Below, piece by piece: positions 18,550 through 26,119 of a stretch of DNA of 34,196 nt (the first letter of the stretch is position 1; every line of letters begins with the position of its first letter). A program made the translations under genes and the position numbers. The stretch comes from Candidatus Pelagibacter sp. (GTDB lineage Bacteria > Pseudomonadota > Alphaproteobacteria > Pelagibacterales > Pelagibacteraceae). Below the pieces are notes generated by a model. It saw only the letters and a program-made list of their open reading frames with translations. It was not told where the DNA came from and did not search any database. The stretch is taken from the NCBI GenBank assembly GCA_028224115.1, contig JAOIVP010000006.1, forward strand, positions 1 through 34,196. The letters are read 5' to 3'.

Positions 18550-19406
18550 AAAATTTATCAAACCAACATAAAGGATCTTTATTAGCGTTTGTTGCTGTCA
18601 TGTTAATAACTCCAGACTCTATATTTATTAGACTTTCTAATATTGAAACCTGGGGAATGCTTTTTTATAGAGGTGTAATCCCTTTTGTAGTTGTACTTAT
18701 AGGGCTTATTTTTTTTTATAAAAATAATCTCTTAAAAGCTTTAGTAGGTATTGGATATCCTGGTATTTTTTACGTTATAAGTTTTTCTATCTGTAATATT
18801 ACTTTCATAATATCTATTCAAAATACTAACGTAGCTAATACTTTAGTAATGATTGCAATGGCACCAATGTTGTCAGCTATATTGGGCAGCATATTTTTAA
18901 AAGAAGTTCCCGACCAAAAAACTTGGATTGCTATAATAATAACTTTAATTTCTGTGACTTATATTTTTCACGATTCAATGGAGATGGGTAATTTTTATGG
19001 AGATTTATTTGGTTTAATTACTGCTTTTGGTCTTGCTTGTAACGCTGTTATTGCAAGATATGCTAAGAATAGAGATTTGGTACCATCTGCTGTAATTGGT
19101 AAGCTTTGTGTTGCAGTTTTTGCCTTTTTTTTCGTAGATAGTTTTTCTCTAGAAGGCACAGATTTAATAATTGTACCTTTAATGTGTGTAATGTGTGTTG
19201 CTATTCCTTTTGTATTAGTAACAATTGCGCCAAGATTTATTCCAGCTGAAGAAGTTAATTTATTTTTTCTATTGGAAACCATTATAGGCCCTTTTTGGGT
19301 GTGGATGATAATTAGAGAACAACCAAGCATCGAAACCATCCAAGGTGGAACGGTCATCATTTTGACAATTGCAATTCACTCCTTTCTTAAGCTTAAAAAA
19401 TCGTAA
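18546..19406 (+). CDS. EamA/DMT family membrane transporter
   Basis: Predicted ten-helix drug/metabolite transporter with two EamA repeats. From ATG 18546 it is 286 residues. That start forms an ATGA overlap with the gshB stop and removes six residues that a TTG at 18528 would add. Evenly spaced hydrophobic segments run the length of the protein, with the typical TNVANTLVMIAMAPMLSAIL and, in the second repeat, EVNLFFLLETIIGPFWVWM. The substrate is unknown. Tight coupling to gshB could mean transport of a thiol, peptide or amino acid, but this is only a guess. Confidence 0.85.
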   Translation: MKNLSNQHKGSLLAFVAVMLITPDSIFIRLSNIETWGMLFYRGVIPFVVVLIGLIFFYKNNLLKALVGIGYPGIFYVISFSICNITFIISIQNTNVANTLVMIAMAPMLSAILGSIFLKEVPDQKTWIAIIITLISVTYIFHDSMEMGNFYGDLFGLITAFGLACNAVIARYAKNRDLVPSAVIGKLCVAVFAFFFVDSFSLEGTDLIIVPLMCVMCVAIPFVLVTIAPRFIPAEEVNLFFLLETIIGPFWVWMIIREQPSIETIQGGTVIILTIAIHSFLKLKKS

Positions 19407-19463
19407 ATCCTAAAAGACAATTAACTTGATTTGGCCACAAATCAGAAATAGATACCGATTCAA

Positions 19464-20774
19464 ATGGAAAAAGTATTAAAAAATTCATGGGCTTTATTTT
19501 TAGGAATGGGAGCTCTTATGCTTGCCTATGGATTTCAAGGATCATTGCTTGGAGTTAGAGCGGTTAAAGAAGAATTTAGTTTGGTTGCAACTGGGTTTAT
19601 GATGTCCGGTTACTTTGTTGGTTATTTTATTGGAGCTAAAACTATTCCTCAAATAATTTCACGTGTAGGACACATTAGAGTTTTTGCGGCATTTGCATCA
19701 GTTGCATCACTAGTAGTTTTAATTCACGCAGTATATGTAAGTCCTTTTATTTGGTTTTTACTAAGAGTACTTACCGGGATTAGCATGGTCTCAATTTATA
19801 CTGTTGCTGAAAGTTGGCTTAATGACAGAGCAAGCAACAAAAATAGAGGCAGTGTTTTGTCTGTTTACATGGTGATTCTATATGGTGCCATGGGACTTGG
19901 AATGTTTTTACTTAACTTTAGTGATCCACTTAACTTTCAACCCTTTATATTGATTTCTGTTATAACTTCAGCTGCACTAATTCCAATTTTACTTACCAAA
20001 AGAAAAGCTCCAACATTTAAAAAGATATCAACGATGTCTTTGCAAGAAGCTTATTTATCATCTCCTTTTGGAATGGTGAGTTCTTTTTTCTATGGAACTA
20101 TTCAGTCAGCATTATTTACACTACTAGCAGTGTATGCAACTACTATGAACTTTTCTATTTTTCAAATTTCATTAGTAACTTTCTTACTTGCAATCTCGGG
20201 TGCAATTTCACAATGGCCAATTGGAAAATTGTCAGACATGTATGATCGGAGAAAAGTAATTATTATTGTAACATTTGCAGCAGCATTTTTTGCTTTATGT
20301 GCAATTTTTGCAAGTGGTACGATGTTTTATGATGGAATGTTGGGATCAAATAAGTTTTGGTTTTATATATTTTTAATTTTATTTTCTTTTTGCAGTCTAC
20401 CAATGTTTTCTTTAATTTTAGCACACACTAATGACTTTATTCCTAAAGAAAAGTTTGTTGCTGCAGGTGCTAGTTTACAGTTTACATTTGGCATGGGCGC
20501 AATGGGAGGTCCCTTTTTATGTTCTATTTTTATGGGCATTGTTGGGGCTAATGGTTTTTTTATTTTTCTAATTTTTTTTCATTCTTTGATTGGAATTTAT
20601 GGAATTTATAGATCAAGAATTAGACCTGTTGTTGAAAATTCAGACTCTCAATTTGTTGCAATGCCTCAATCAATCACACCAGCTGGAATTGAATTAAACC
20701 CATCTACTGAACCCATTGATGAACCTATTAAACCAATAGCTGATCCTATTGTGGAAGAAAATAAAACTTATTAA
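19464..20774 (+). CDS. MFS transporter, YcaD-like
   Basis: Major facilitator superfamily protein of 436 residues with about twelve membrane segments. The loop after helix 2 has GAKTIPQIISRVGHIRVF; helices 4-5 carry RVLTGISMVSIYTVAESWLN and NRGSVLSVYMVILYGAMGLG, which resemble the YcaD subgroup; the loop between helices 8 and 9 has the MFS motif GKLSDMYDRRKV. The tail after the last helix (about 395-436) is soluble and Pro/Glu-rich. Substrate unknown. It begins 57 bases after the EamA gene and converges on cmk. Confidence 0.85.
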   Translation: MEKVLKNSWALFLGMGALMLAYGFQGSLLGVRAVKEEFSLVATGFMMSGYFVGYFIGAKTIPQIISRVGHIRVFAAFASVASLVVLIHAVYVSPFIWFLLRVLTGISMVSIYTVAESWLNDRASNKNRGSVLSVYMVILYGAMGLGMFLLNFSDPLNFQPFILISVITSAALIPILLTKRKAPTFKKISTMSLQEAYLSSPFGMVSSFFYGTIQSALFTLLAVYATTMNFSIFQISLVTFLLAISGAISQWPIGKLSDMYDRRKVIIIVTFAAAFFALCAIFASGTMFYDGMLGSNKFWFYIFLILFSFCSLPMFSLILAHTNDFIPKEKFVAAGASLQFTFGMGAMGGPFLCSIFMGIVGANGFFIFLIFFHSLIGIYGIYRSRIRPVVENSDSQFVAMPQSITPAGIELNPSTEPIDEPIKPIADPIVEENKTY

Positions 20775-20793
20775 ATCAAGCTCTAATTACTTT

Positions 20794-21444
20794 TTAGACA
20801 TTTTTAGTTAGCAAATGATTTTCAACATAATCTGACATCTTACTTAACACTTGTTTTTTTGATAACTTATCAGATCTGATTAAAATGGAGTCTTTTACTC
20901 TGATAAGTGGGCTATGTTTTCTATTTTTGTCAATTTTTGTTCTTATATTTAAAGATTTTTTTACCTCTTTAAGTGGTACTGTTTTTTTTATATCCAACCA
21001 TCTTCTATAACTAGCAACATTTAAATTGCATTTAAAATAAAAAGCCAAGTCATATTTGGGTTTATTAGATAAAATTTTGCTTGCAATATCTCTTCCTTCT
21101 ACACAAATTTTATTATTTTTTTTTATAATTGACATTTGGACTTTATTTATAATTTCTCTAATTTTCTTATTCTTTGCAAGAATTGCAACATGATTACTAA
21201 TTTTTTCAGAATGCAATTTTAATTTAGAAATTTTTTTATAGGATGTATTTTTAAATTTTTTTTTTAAAAAATTTACTTCATTCTTTGGTTTATTTTCGAT
21301 AATAAGTTTACTTGCATATCTATATAAAAGACCTGAATTAATTAGTAATAAATCATATTTCTTAGAAATTAATTTTGCTGCTGTGCTTTTGCCACTTGCA
21401 GACTCTCCATCACAAGCAATTATAAGTTTTTTTAATTTTTTCAT
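20794..21444 (-). CDS. cmk: Cytidylate kinase
   Basis: Phosphorylates CMP and dCMP. Length is 216 residues, close to normal. The P-loop is GESASGKST (residues 13-21); VEGRDIASKIL corresponds to the conserved GRDIG segment, RRWLDI to the Arg-rich NMP-binding part, and NIRTKIDKNRKHSPLIRVKDSILI to the conserved Asp-Arg...SPL lid motif. The protein is diverged and Lys-rich. It stands alone with a hydroxyacid dehydrogenase, not in the frequent aroA-cmk-rpsA cluster, so it could be the only cmk, moved, or a second copy. Confidence 0.8.
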   Translation of the reverse strand: MKKLKKLIIACDGESASGKSTAAKLISKKYDLLLINSGLLYRYASKLIIENKPKNEVNFLKKKFKNTSYKKISKLKLHSEKISNHVAILAKNKKIREIINKVQMSIIKKNNKICVEGRDIASKILSNKPKYDLAFYFKCNLNVASYRRWLDIKKTVPLKEVKKSLNIRTKIDKNRKHSPLIRVKDSILIRSDKLSKKQVLSKMSDYVENHLLTKNV

Positions 21445-21483
21445 TATTTTTAGAAAATATTTCTTATATTAAAAATACCTCAT

Positions 21484-22503
21484 TTAATATCCTAATTTTA
21501 TATCAATTTGATTTATCAGTTCCTTTTTGTCTATAAATAGTTTTAAGTTTTTGAAGAAAATTTTTAATACCATTTCAATATAGTTGCCTTGGCTATCTGA
21601 TGAAATATGTGGTGTAATTATTAAATTAGGTGTATCCCAGAGCTTAGAGTTTTTTGGAATGGGTTCGTGAGAAAATACATCCAAAATTGCTCCTGCTAGT
21701 TCATTCTTTTCTAATTTAATTCTTAAAGCCTCATAATCTAAAACAGATTGTCTTCCAATATTTACAATTCCACAGCTAGATTTAAGACTATCTAATCTAA
21801 CCTTGTTAATCAGCCCTTTTGTCTCCTCTGTTTCAGGAACCGCAAGATATAAAAAGTCAGCAACTGGTAATACATCATCTATTTTATCAAAAGTAATTAC
21901 CTTTGAGCAACTTTCAACAGCTCTTCCCCTTCGGTTAACACCAATTACTTCAGCTCCAAGTTTACTGATATGCTTTATCATCGATCCACCTAATGAACCT
22001 GTTCCAACAACCACTACTTTAAATCCATCAATAGGTTTACTAAGCAAAGTAACAAAATCTTTATTTTTTTGATTTGTAACTATTTTTGTCATTTGGTTTT
22101 GAAGCATTAAGATACTCATTAAACCAAACTCTCCTGCTTTTTTTGCGTGCACGCCACTGCTATTTGTTAAAACAAGATCTCCCTTCATCCAATCAAAAGG
22201 AGATAAATGATTTACACCAGCAGAGCTGACGTGAATCCATTTAAGGTTTGGTGCAATTTCTCTAATATTATTTGTTGGGAACTGCCAACCTAATAAAATA
22301 TCTGCATCTTTCATAGACGAGAGATAATTATCGTCATCCCAATCTACTAAATACTCAATCTTGTCTTTAATTTCTGGATGTTCACTAAGTCCTTTTTCAA
22401 ATTCTTCCTTGGTAATTGTGCTATGTTTTTCACCTTCTAGATCACAAGGTAAAAAACCCTCTTTCCAGTGGTTATTCCTTATATGAATTTTAATTTTATT
22501 CAT
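21484..22503 (-). CDS. D-2-hydroxyacid dehydrogenase family protein
   Basis: NAD(P)-dependent oxidoreductase of 339 residues. The cofactor fold shows VVVGTGSLGGSM (GxGxxG at 167-172) and a basic VNRRGR after the second strand, which hints at NADPH. Catalytic residues are in place: Arg251 in NIGRQSVLD, Glu280 in DVFSHEPIP and His299 in ITPHIS. The substrate is not readable; glyoxylate/hydroxypyruvate reductase or another 2-ketoacid reductase are options. It is divergent from yajQ across 73 bases and lies upstream of cmk on the same strand. Confidence 0.87.
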   Translation of the reverse strand: MNKIKIHIRNNHWKEGFLPCDLEGEKHSTITKEEFEKGLSEHPEIKDKIEYLVDWDDDNYLSSMKDADILLGWQFPTNNIREIAPNLKWIHVSSAGVNHLSPFDWMKGDLVLTNSSGVHAKKAGEFGLMSILMLQNQMTKIVTNQKNKDFVTLLSKPIDGFKVVVVGTGSLGGSMIKHISKLGAEVIGVNRRGRAVESCSKVITFDKIDDVLPVADFLYLAVPETEETKGLINKVRLDSLKSSCGIVNIGRQSVLDYEALRIKLEKNELAGAILDVFSHEPIPKNSKLWDTPNLIITPHISSDSQGNYIEMVLKIFFKNLKLFIDKKELINQIDIKLGY

Positions 22504-22576
22504 GTTTGAAAATTATCTTATCTTTAATTTCTTTATATTGGGAATATATATTATTATATAAATTAATTAAAAAATT

Positions 22577-23062
22577 ATGCCTACATTTGATGTAATCAGT
22601 AAAATCAATTATCAAGAATTTGATAACGCTCTTGCTAATTGTTTAAGAGAGATTAGCAATCGTTATGACTTTAAGGGACTTAATATCTCTATTGAACGAA
22701 AAGATAAAACTATCACAACACTTGCTACAGATGATCTAAAATTAAAGCAAGTAAATGAGTTGTTAGAAACCCACCTTGTAAGAAGAAAAGTAGACCCTAG
22801 AGTATTAAGTGTTAAGAATTCAGAAGGCGCAACTGGTGGAACCATTAGACAAGTAAGTGAATTAAAAGAAGGAATAAGCCAAGAAAATGCTAAAAAAATA
22901 ATTGGAGATATAAAAAAACTTAAACTTAAAATCCAAATCAAAATTCAAGGAGAAGAATTACGTGTAGATGGAAAGAAAAGAGATGATCTTCAAGAGGCAA
23001 TTGCTGCAATTAAAACAATAGATATCGGCCTTCCAATTGAATTTATTAATTTTAGAGATTAA
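22577..23062 (+). CDS. yajQ: YajQ family nucleotide-binding protein
   Basis: Small protein of 161 residues (DUF520). The family is conserved, and some members bind cyclic di-GMP. Landmarks: MPTFDVISKINYQEFDNAL, ISNRYDFKG, LRVDGKKRDDLQEAI, and the end GLPIEFINFRD. It marks the conserved chromosome on the left of the cassette region: the first copy of the ACTAG element begins 18 bases after its stop. Confidence 0.93.
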   Translation: MPTFDVISKINYQEFDNALANCLREISNRYDFKGLNISIERKDKTITTLATDDLKLKQVNELLETHLVRRKVDPRVLSVKNSEGATGGTIRQVSELKEGISQENAKKIIGDIKKLKLKIQIKIQGEELRVDGKKRDDLQEAIAAIKTIDIGLPIEFINFRD

Positions 23063-23079
23063 GTAGGTTTAAGCAACAA

Positions 23080-23131
23080 ACTAGAGACCCTATTAGAGAC
23101 TTTTGAGACAAATCAATTACCTGTTTTTAAG
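23080..23131 (+). promoter_or_regulatory. ACTAG-pair element, copy A (before the aminotransferase)
   Basis: First of seven related elements. Half-sites ACTAG (23080) and ATTAG (23092) are 12 bases apart, then TTGAGA (23103-23108) and an AT-rich -10-like stretch 17 bases later (23126-23131). The run TTTAAGCAACAAACTAGAG is shared exactly with the copies before hydrolases 2 and 3, so this is the same element at the left edge of the array. Confidence 0.6.
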
Positions 23132-23170
23132 TAGTTGGACTCATGGTTCAGTATTTGTTAGTCTTGGATT

Positions 23171-24073
23171 GTGAGTGATATTTTTCCAAAAGGTTCGGCA
23201 TGGATGAACAGTGAATTCATTCAACTTTCTGAAGCAAAAATTCCTATTTTAGATTGGGGGTTTTTAAGATCAGATGCAACATATGATGTTGTCCATGTTT
23301 GGAAAGGTAGTTTTTTTCAATTAGATAAACATATTGATCGTTTCTTTAAATCAACAGAAAAACTTAGAATGCCATGCAGACTTAGTCGTGAAGAAATAAA
23401 AAGAATATTAGCAGGCTGTGTTAAAAAAGCTGATCTCGAAGATTCTTATGTCGAGATGATACAAACAAGAGGAATGTCTCCAAATTTTGTTAGAGATCCT
23501 CGTAAAGCGACACCACGCTTTATGGCTTTTGCAGTACCCTTTGGCTGGATACTTAGGCCAGAAGATTTTGAAAAAGGATTAGATGTATATTTAACTGATA
23601 TAACAAGAATTCCTCCAAGTTCAGTTGACCCAACAATTAAAAATTATCATTGGATGGATTTAGTTACGGGTATGCTTGATGCGTATGACAGAGGACATCA
23701 TACTGCTATATTAGTAGATGAAAATAACAATGTATCTGAGGGACCTGGCTTTAATATTTTTTCTGTTGATGAAAATGGAATTAATACACCAGACCATGGA
23801 GTATTAGAAGGTATCACAAGACAAACTGTTATTGATTTAGCTAAAGAACTGAATATCAAAGTTAATAAAAAACCCATAACAATTAAAATGCTAAAATCAT
23901 CTGAAGAGTTGTTTGCAACTTCAACAGCAGGAGGTGTGATGCCAATAACAAAAATTAGTGGAAAAAATATTAATAAAGGAACTGTGGGAGATATCACAAG
24001 AAAAATTCATAAAGTCTATTGGGACAAACATTCTGATCCTAATTGGAGCACATCTATAAAAGAGATAAAATAA
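23171..24073 (+). CDS. Class IV PLP aminotransferase (BCAT / D-amino acid type)
   Basis: PLP-dependent aminotransferase of fold type IV, 300 residues. The PLP lysine is Lys157 in PTIKNYHWMDLV; the cofactor-binding Glu190 is in VSEGPGFNIF; LEGITRQTV and the end motif LFATSTAGGVMPITKI are typical. It may act on branched-chain amino acids, D-alanine or 4-amino-4-deoxychorismate; the sequence does not decide. The start is GTG 23171, with MSDIFPKGSAWMN as N-terminus. It follows a copy of the ACTAG element, and 13 bases after its stop comes the first truncated copy of the small gene, as if the two once formed an operon. Confidence 0.88.
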   Translation: MSDIFPKGSAWMNSEFIQLSEAKIPILDWGFLRSDATYDVVHVWKGSFFQLDKHIDRFFKSTEKLRMPCRLSREEIKRILAGCVKKADLEDSYVEMIQTRGMSPNFVRDPRKATPRFMAFAVPFGWILRPEDFEKGLDVYLTDITRIPPSSVDPTIKNYHWMDLVTGMLDAYDRGHHTAILVDENNNVSEGPGFNIFSVDENGINTPDHGVLEGITRQTVIDLAKELNIKVNKKPITIKMLKSSEELFATSTAGGVMPITKISGKNINKGTVGDITRKIHKVYWDKHSDPNWSTSIKEIK

Positions 24074-24086
24074 GAAATAGGTCAAT

Positions 24087-24155
24087 GTGAATAAAGAAAA
24101 CGCAAGTAAACTCTGGAAAATGATACAGGAAGCTGGCGATTATTTACGGAGTTAG
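24087..24155 (+). pseudogene. Truncated copy 1 of the small gene (22 codons, GTG start)
   Basis: Starts like the full protein at 29179 (NKENASKLW, QEAG, YLR) but then reads Ser and TAG. The start codon here is GTG; other copies use ATG and TTG at the same place. It lies 13 bases after the aminotransferase stop and has no ACTAG element directly before it, so it would be read from the aminotransferase transcript. It may be a scar of cassette insertion or a translated 22-residue leader peptide. Confidence 0.75.
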
Positions 24156-24160
24156 CAGGA

Positions 24161-24200
24161 CAACCTAACCCACACTAACCTACACTATTCTACAGTACTT
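24161..24200 (+). repeat. 10-base-period ACACTA array, copy 1
   Basis: Four degenerate 10-base units begin six bases after the truncated ORF stop. The cores at 24162, 24172, 24182 and 24192 read ACCTA, ACACTA, ACACTA and ACAGTA. Period 10 is about one helical turn, so all cores face the same side of the DNA. It is the most diverged of the three arrays. Confidence 0.6.
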
Positions 24201-24263
24201 ATGTAGGTAATTAAAAATTAACTTAAAATAAATCACTTAAAGACTCATCAATTTAAAAAACAA

Positions 24264-24315
24264 ACTAGGACAAAAACTAGAACTTTTTGAGATAAATCAA
24301 ATAGTCAATTCTAGA
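24264..24315 (+). promoter_or_regulatory. ACTAG-pair element, copy B2 (hydrolase 1 promoter)
   Basis: ACTAG at 24264 and 24276 (12 apart), TTGAGA at 24287-24292, then 17 bases to TCTAGA (24310-24315), 21 bases before the hydrolase ATG. An alternative -10 is GATAAA, just after the second half-site, in the style of PhoB/OmpR promoters whose direct repeats replace the -35. Confidence 0.55.
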
Positions 24316-24336
24316 AGTTTTTGATAACATTTTATT

Positions 24337-25755
24337 ATGAAAAAACTTTTAGGGATCCTGGTTCTGTTTTTGTTATGGTGCAATATTAGTTTTGCAGATG
24401 ACAAACATTTAGATGATTTTAATCAGTGGCTCTTTGACAATAATTATCATCAATATGTAAGTTTAAATGAAGATGAATGTGCAGGATGTAGTGACTATAG
24501 TACTAGAAAAGTTGAAAACTGTTTTGACAAAGATGGTCCCAAAAAACAATGCTGGATAGAGGGTGATGGTGTAGGAGTTGGGGAAGGTAAATGGAAAGAA
24601 GTTGATTCTAAATATAAAAATAATCTTAAAATTAAAATTTATAAAAATAGATGGAGTATGCCATGGGACGCAAAACCAAACATGGATACATTGCTTTATT
24701 ATTTTTATAAATATCAACATAGTCATAATGTTAAAGGATCTAGAACTAAAAAATGGGATTGGTATGAGGCTAAGCCCTCAGGTAATTTTTTTAAATTTAA
24801 ATCTAATTTGAAAGAGGACAAGTACATTAAAAAACAAATGAGCAAAACTGCCATGCTCAGTTATATACTTTATGAAGACGGTAAAATCACTATTGATGAA
24901 ATATCACCCAAAGATCGATTTGGTAATTTTGTAAATAATGAAACTAAATTAAGATCTATGTCTGTTGGTAAGACTATGGTTTCCTATGTTATGGGACATG
25001 CTATTTGTAAAGGATATATAGGCAGTATCGATAGTACTTTAAATGATTGGGATCTGGCAAACAATACTCTTTATAAAAATCAAAAAATAATTGATCTATT
25101 AAATATGGCAGCTGGAGATCAAAAATATGTTTATACATCTGATTTTAAAGATGGGGGTGATACTGACACTATAACAGCTAAAGAGGCAATGAAAAAAATG
25201 TCGAACAAAAAAAAATCTAAATCTATGTACAACTACAATGGTCTATTACCTCATTTATTAATAAATTATATTTTATTTAAGTCAGGTGATGATTTTGAAA
25301 ACTTATTAGAGGATATTTTTCAAAATGAAGCAAAAATAAAACATAGTGTATATTTTTTTAAACATCCTAAAACTCGCAAAGATGAAGGGAATGCCAATAG
25401 TATGTTTTTTGCTACAAGATATGACTATCTTCGTATTGCAAAAAGTATGCTTGATGATTGGCAAAACGATACATGTTTTGGAAAATATTTAAAAACTATT
25501 CATGAAAGAAGAATTCCAAAAAATGATAAATGGAAAGATACAAAAAGTTCATTTTTTAATCCAACTGCATATGCTGGTTTTTTTCATACTAATTATTCAG
25601 GTATGAAGAAAAGAGCTGTTTTAGGAATGGATGGTTTCGGTGGACAACAAATAATCATAGATTTTGATAGATCTAGAATTGTAGTGATAAATTCTATACA
25701 TCAAAATTATAATTGGAAAAAAATAGCTCACTCTGTAATTAAAAAAGGTAAGTAA
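24337..25755 (+). CDS. Secreted serine hydrolase, beta-lactamase/penicillin-binding fold (paralogue 1)
   Basis: Predicted exported hydrolase of 472 residues. The signal peptide is MKKLLGILVLFLLWCNISFA with cleavage likely before Asp21. The serine-hydrolase Ser-x-x-Lys is S209-V-G-K212 (RSMSVGKTMVSYVMGHAICKG). The usual Tyr-x-Asn region is around Tyr300 (YNYNGLLPHLLINY), but the third residue is Gly where paralogue 2 has Asn. Four Cys in an N-terminal insert (about 48-72) could form disulfides. The C-terminal part (FFHTNYSG, GMDGFGGQQIIIDFDRSRIVVINSIH) holds the family's last conserved Gly-rich strand. It is closely related to the next hydrolase, and both end on the same residues (AHSVIKKGK). 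Substrate unknown; antibiotic resistance is not implied. Confidence 0.8.
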   Translation: MKKLLGILVLFLLWCNISFADDKHLDDFNQWLFDNNYHQYVSLNEDECAGCSDYSTRKVENCFDKDGPKKQCWIEGDGVGVGEGKWKEVDSKYKNNLKIKIYKNRWSMPWDAKPNMDTLLYYFYKYQHSHNVKGSRTKKWDWYEAKPSGNFFKFKSNLKEDKYIKKQMSKTAMLSYILYEDGKITIDEISPKDRFGNFVNNETKLRSMSVGKTMVSYVMGHAICKGYIGSIDSTLNDWDLANNTLYKNQKIIDLLNMAAGDQKYVYTSDFKDGGDTDTITAKEAMKKMSNKKKSKSMYNYNGLLPHLLINYILFKSGDDFENLLEDIFQNEAKIKHSVYFFKHPKTRKDEGNANSMFFATRYDYLRIAKSMLDDWQNDTCFGKYLKTIHERRIPKNDKWKDTKSSFFNPTAYAGFFHTNYSGMKKRAVLGMDGFGGQQIIIDFDRSRIVVINSIHQNYNWKKIAHSVIKKGK

Positions 25756-25767
25756 AATTTTAGATTA

Positions 25768-25824
25768 ATGAAAAAACTTTTATGGATCATCGTTCTGGGT
25801 TATAGGATTTTATGGAACAACTAG
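25768..25824 (+). pseudogene. Signal-peptide stub of a lost hydrolase
   Basis: The first 33 bases match the hydrolase starts (MKKLL, then VLG), closest to paralogue 3. The frame then runs into the TATAGGATTTT start of the R1 element and stops at TAG after 18 codons. No R2 promoter lies before it; it follows the hydrolase 1 stop by 12 bases. It looks like a deletion that joined a signal-peptide start to the downstream R1 element and removed the gene body. Confidence 0.65.
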
Positions 25825-25871
25825 GACAAGAACTAGAACTTTTTGAGATGTTTCAAGGTTTGAGGTAGTAT
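25820..25871 (+). promoter_or_regulatory. ACTAG-pair element, copy C1 (before truncated copy 2)
   Basis: ACTAG at 25820 and 25832, then TTGAGA (25843-25848) and TAGTAT 17 bases later. That -10 would overlap the ORF start at 25870, so transcription from it would begin inside the ORF; a closer -10 would fit better. The first half-site overlaps the stop of the signal-peptide stub. Confidence 0.5.
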
Positions 25872-25938
25872 GAACGAAGATAACCGGCGTAAACTGTGGA
25901 CTTTGATACAGGAAGCCGGCCTTTATTTACGGAGTTAG
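25870..25938 (+). pseudogene. Truncated copy 2 of the small gene (22 codons, ATG start)
   Basis: Same length and end (LYLRS, stop) as the other two truncated copies, but the most divergent: MNEDNRRKLW, with Lys to Glu, Ala-Ser to Arg-Arg and Lys-Met to Thr-Leu changes in the middle. The frame is fully open and the core RKLW...IQEAGLYLR is kept. The changes look like a different allele more than random decay, which fits import of this unit from another strain. Confidence 0.75.
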
Positions 25939-25940
25939 AG

Positions 25941-25980
25941 GTACACACTACCTCACACTAGCTCACTCGACCTTACACTA
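25941..25980 (+). repeat. 10-base-period ACACTA array, copy 2
   Basis: Four 10-base units; units 1, 2 and 4 end in ACACTA, and unit 3 is degenerate (ends CTCGA). There is one unit more than in the copy before hydrolase 3, so the unit number varies between otherwise 95% identical flanks. Confidence 0.75.
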
Positions 25981-25982
25981 GT

Positions 25983-26022
25983 TATGCGGACTATTTATCT
26001 TTCATTAAAAATAAATCGCATA
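25983..26022 (+). repeat. Imperfect inverted repeat (TATGCG ... CGCATA)
   Basis: TATGCG (25983-25988) and ATTTAT (25993-25998) pair with ATAAAT (26011-26016) and CGCATA (26017-26022). This leaves a four-base bulge and a 12-base loop. In the copy before hydrolase 3 (27701-27740) the stem is weaker. It could be a terminator-like hairpin for the truncated ORF or a protein-binding site. Confidence 0.5.
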
Positions 26023-26046
26023 CAGACTCATCAATTTAAGCAACAA

Positions 26047-26098
26047 ACTAGAGGATGAACTAGAGGATTTTGAGATAAATCAAATTGTCAATTATAGA
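26047..26098 (+). promoter_or_regulatory. ACTAG-pair element, copy C2 (hydrolase 2 promoter)
   Basis: ACTAGAG at 26047 and 26059 (12 apart), TTGAGA at 26070-26075, exactly 17 bases, then TATAGA at 26093-26098. This is the best sigma70-like pair in the family and puts the transcript start about 15 bases before the ATG at 26120. The half-sites lie just upstream of the -35, a usual place for an activator. Confidence 0.6.
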
Positions 26099-26119
26099 GG
26101 TTTTTGATAACATTTTATA

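Larger units (their letters stand above)
25981..26119 (+). repeat. R2 flank, copy before hydrolase 2
   Basis: 139 bases that align without gaps to 27699-27837, with seven differences. The homology continues into the signal-peptide codons of both genes. The block contains the inverted repeat, AGACTCAT, the ACTAG pair and the promoter-like boxes, and ends at the ATG. Confidence 0.85.

Noticed and set aside
24161..24200. Short regular repeats suggesting a CRISPR array
   Set aside because: Units are 10 bases, contiguous and without spacers, and no cas genes are present.
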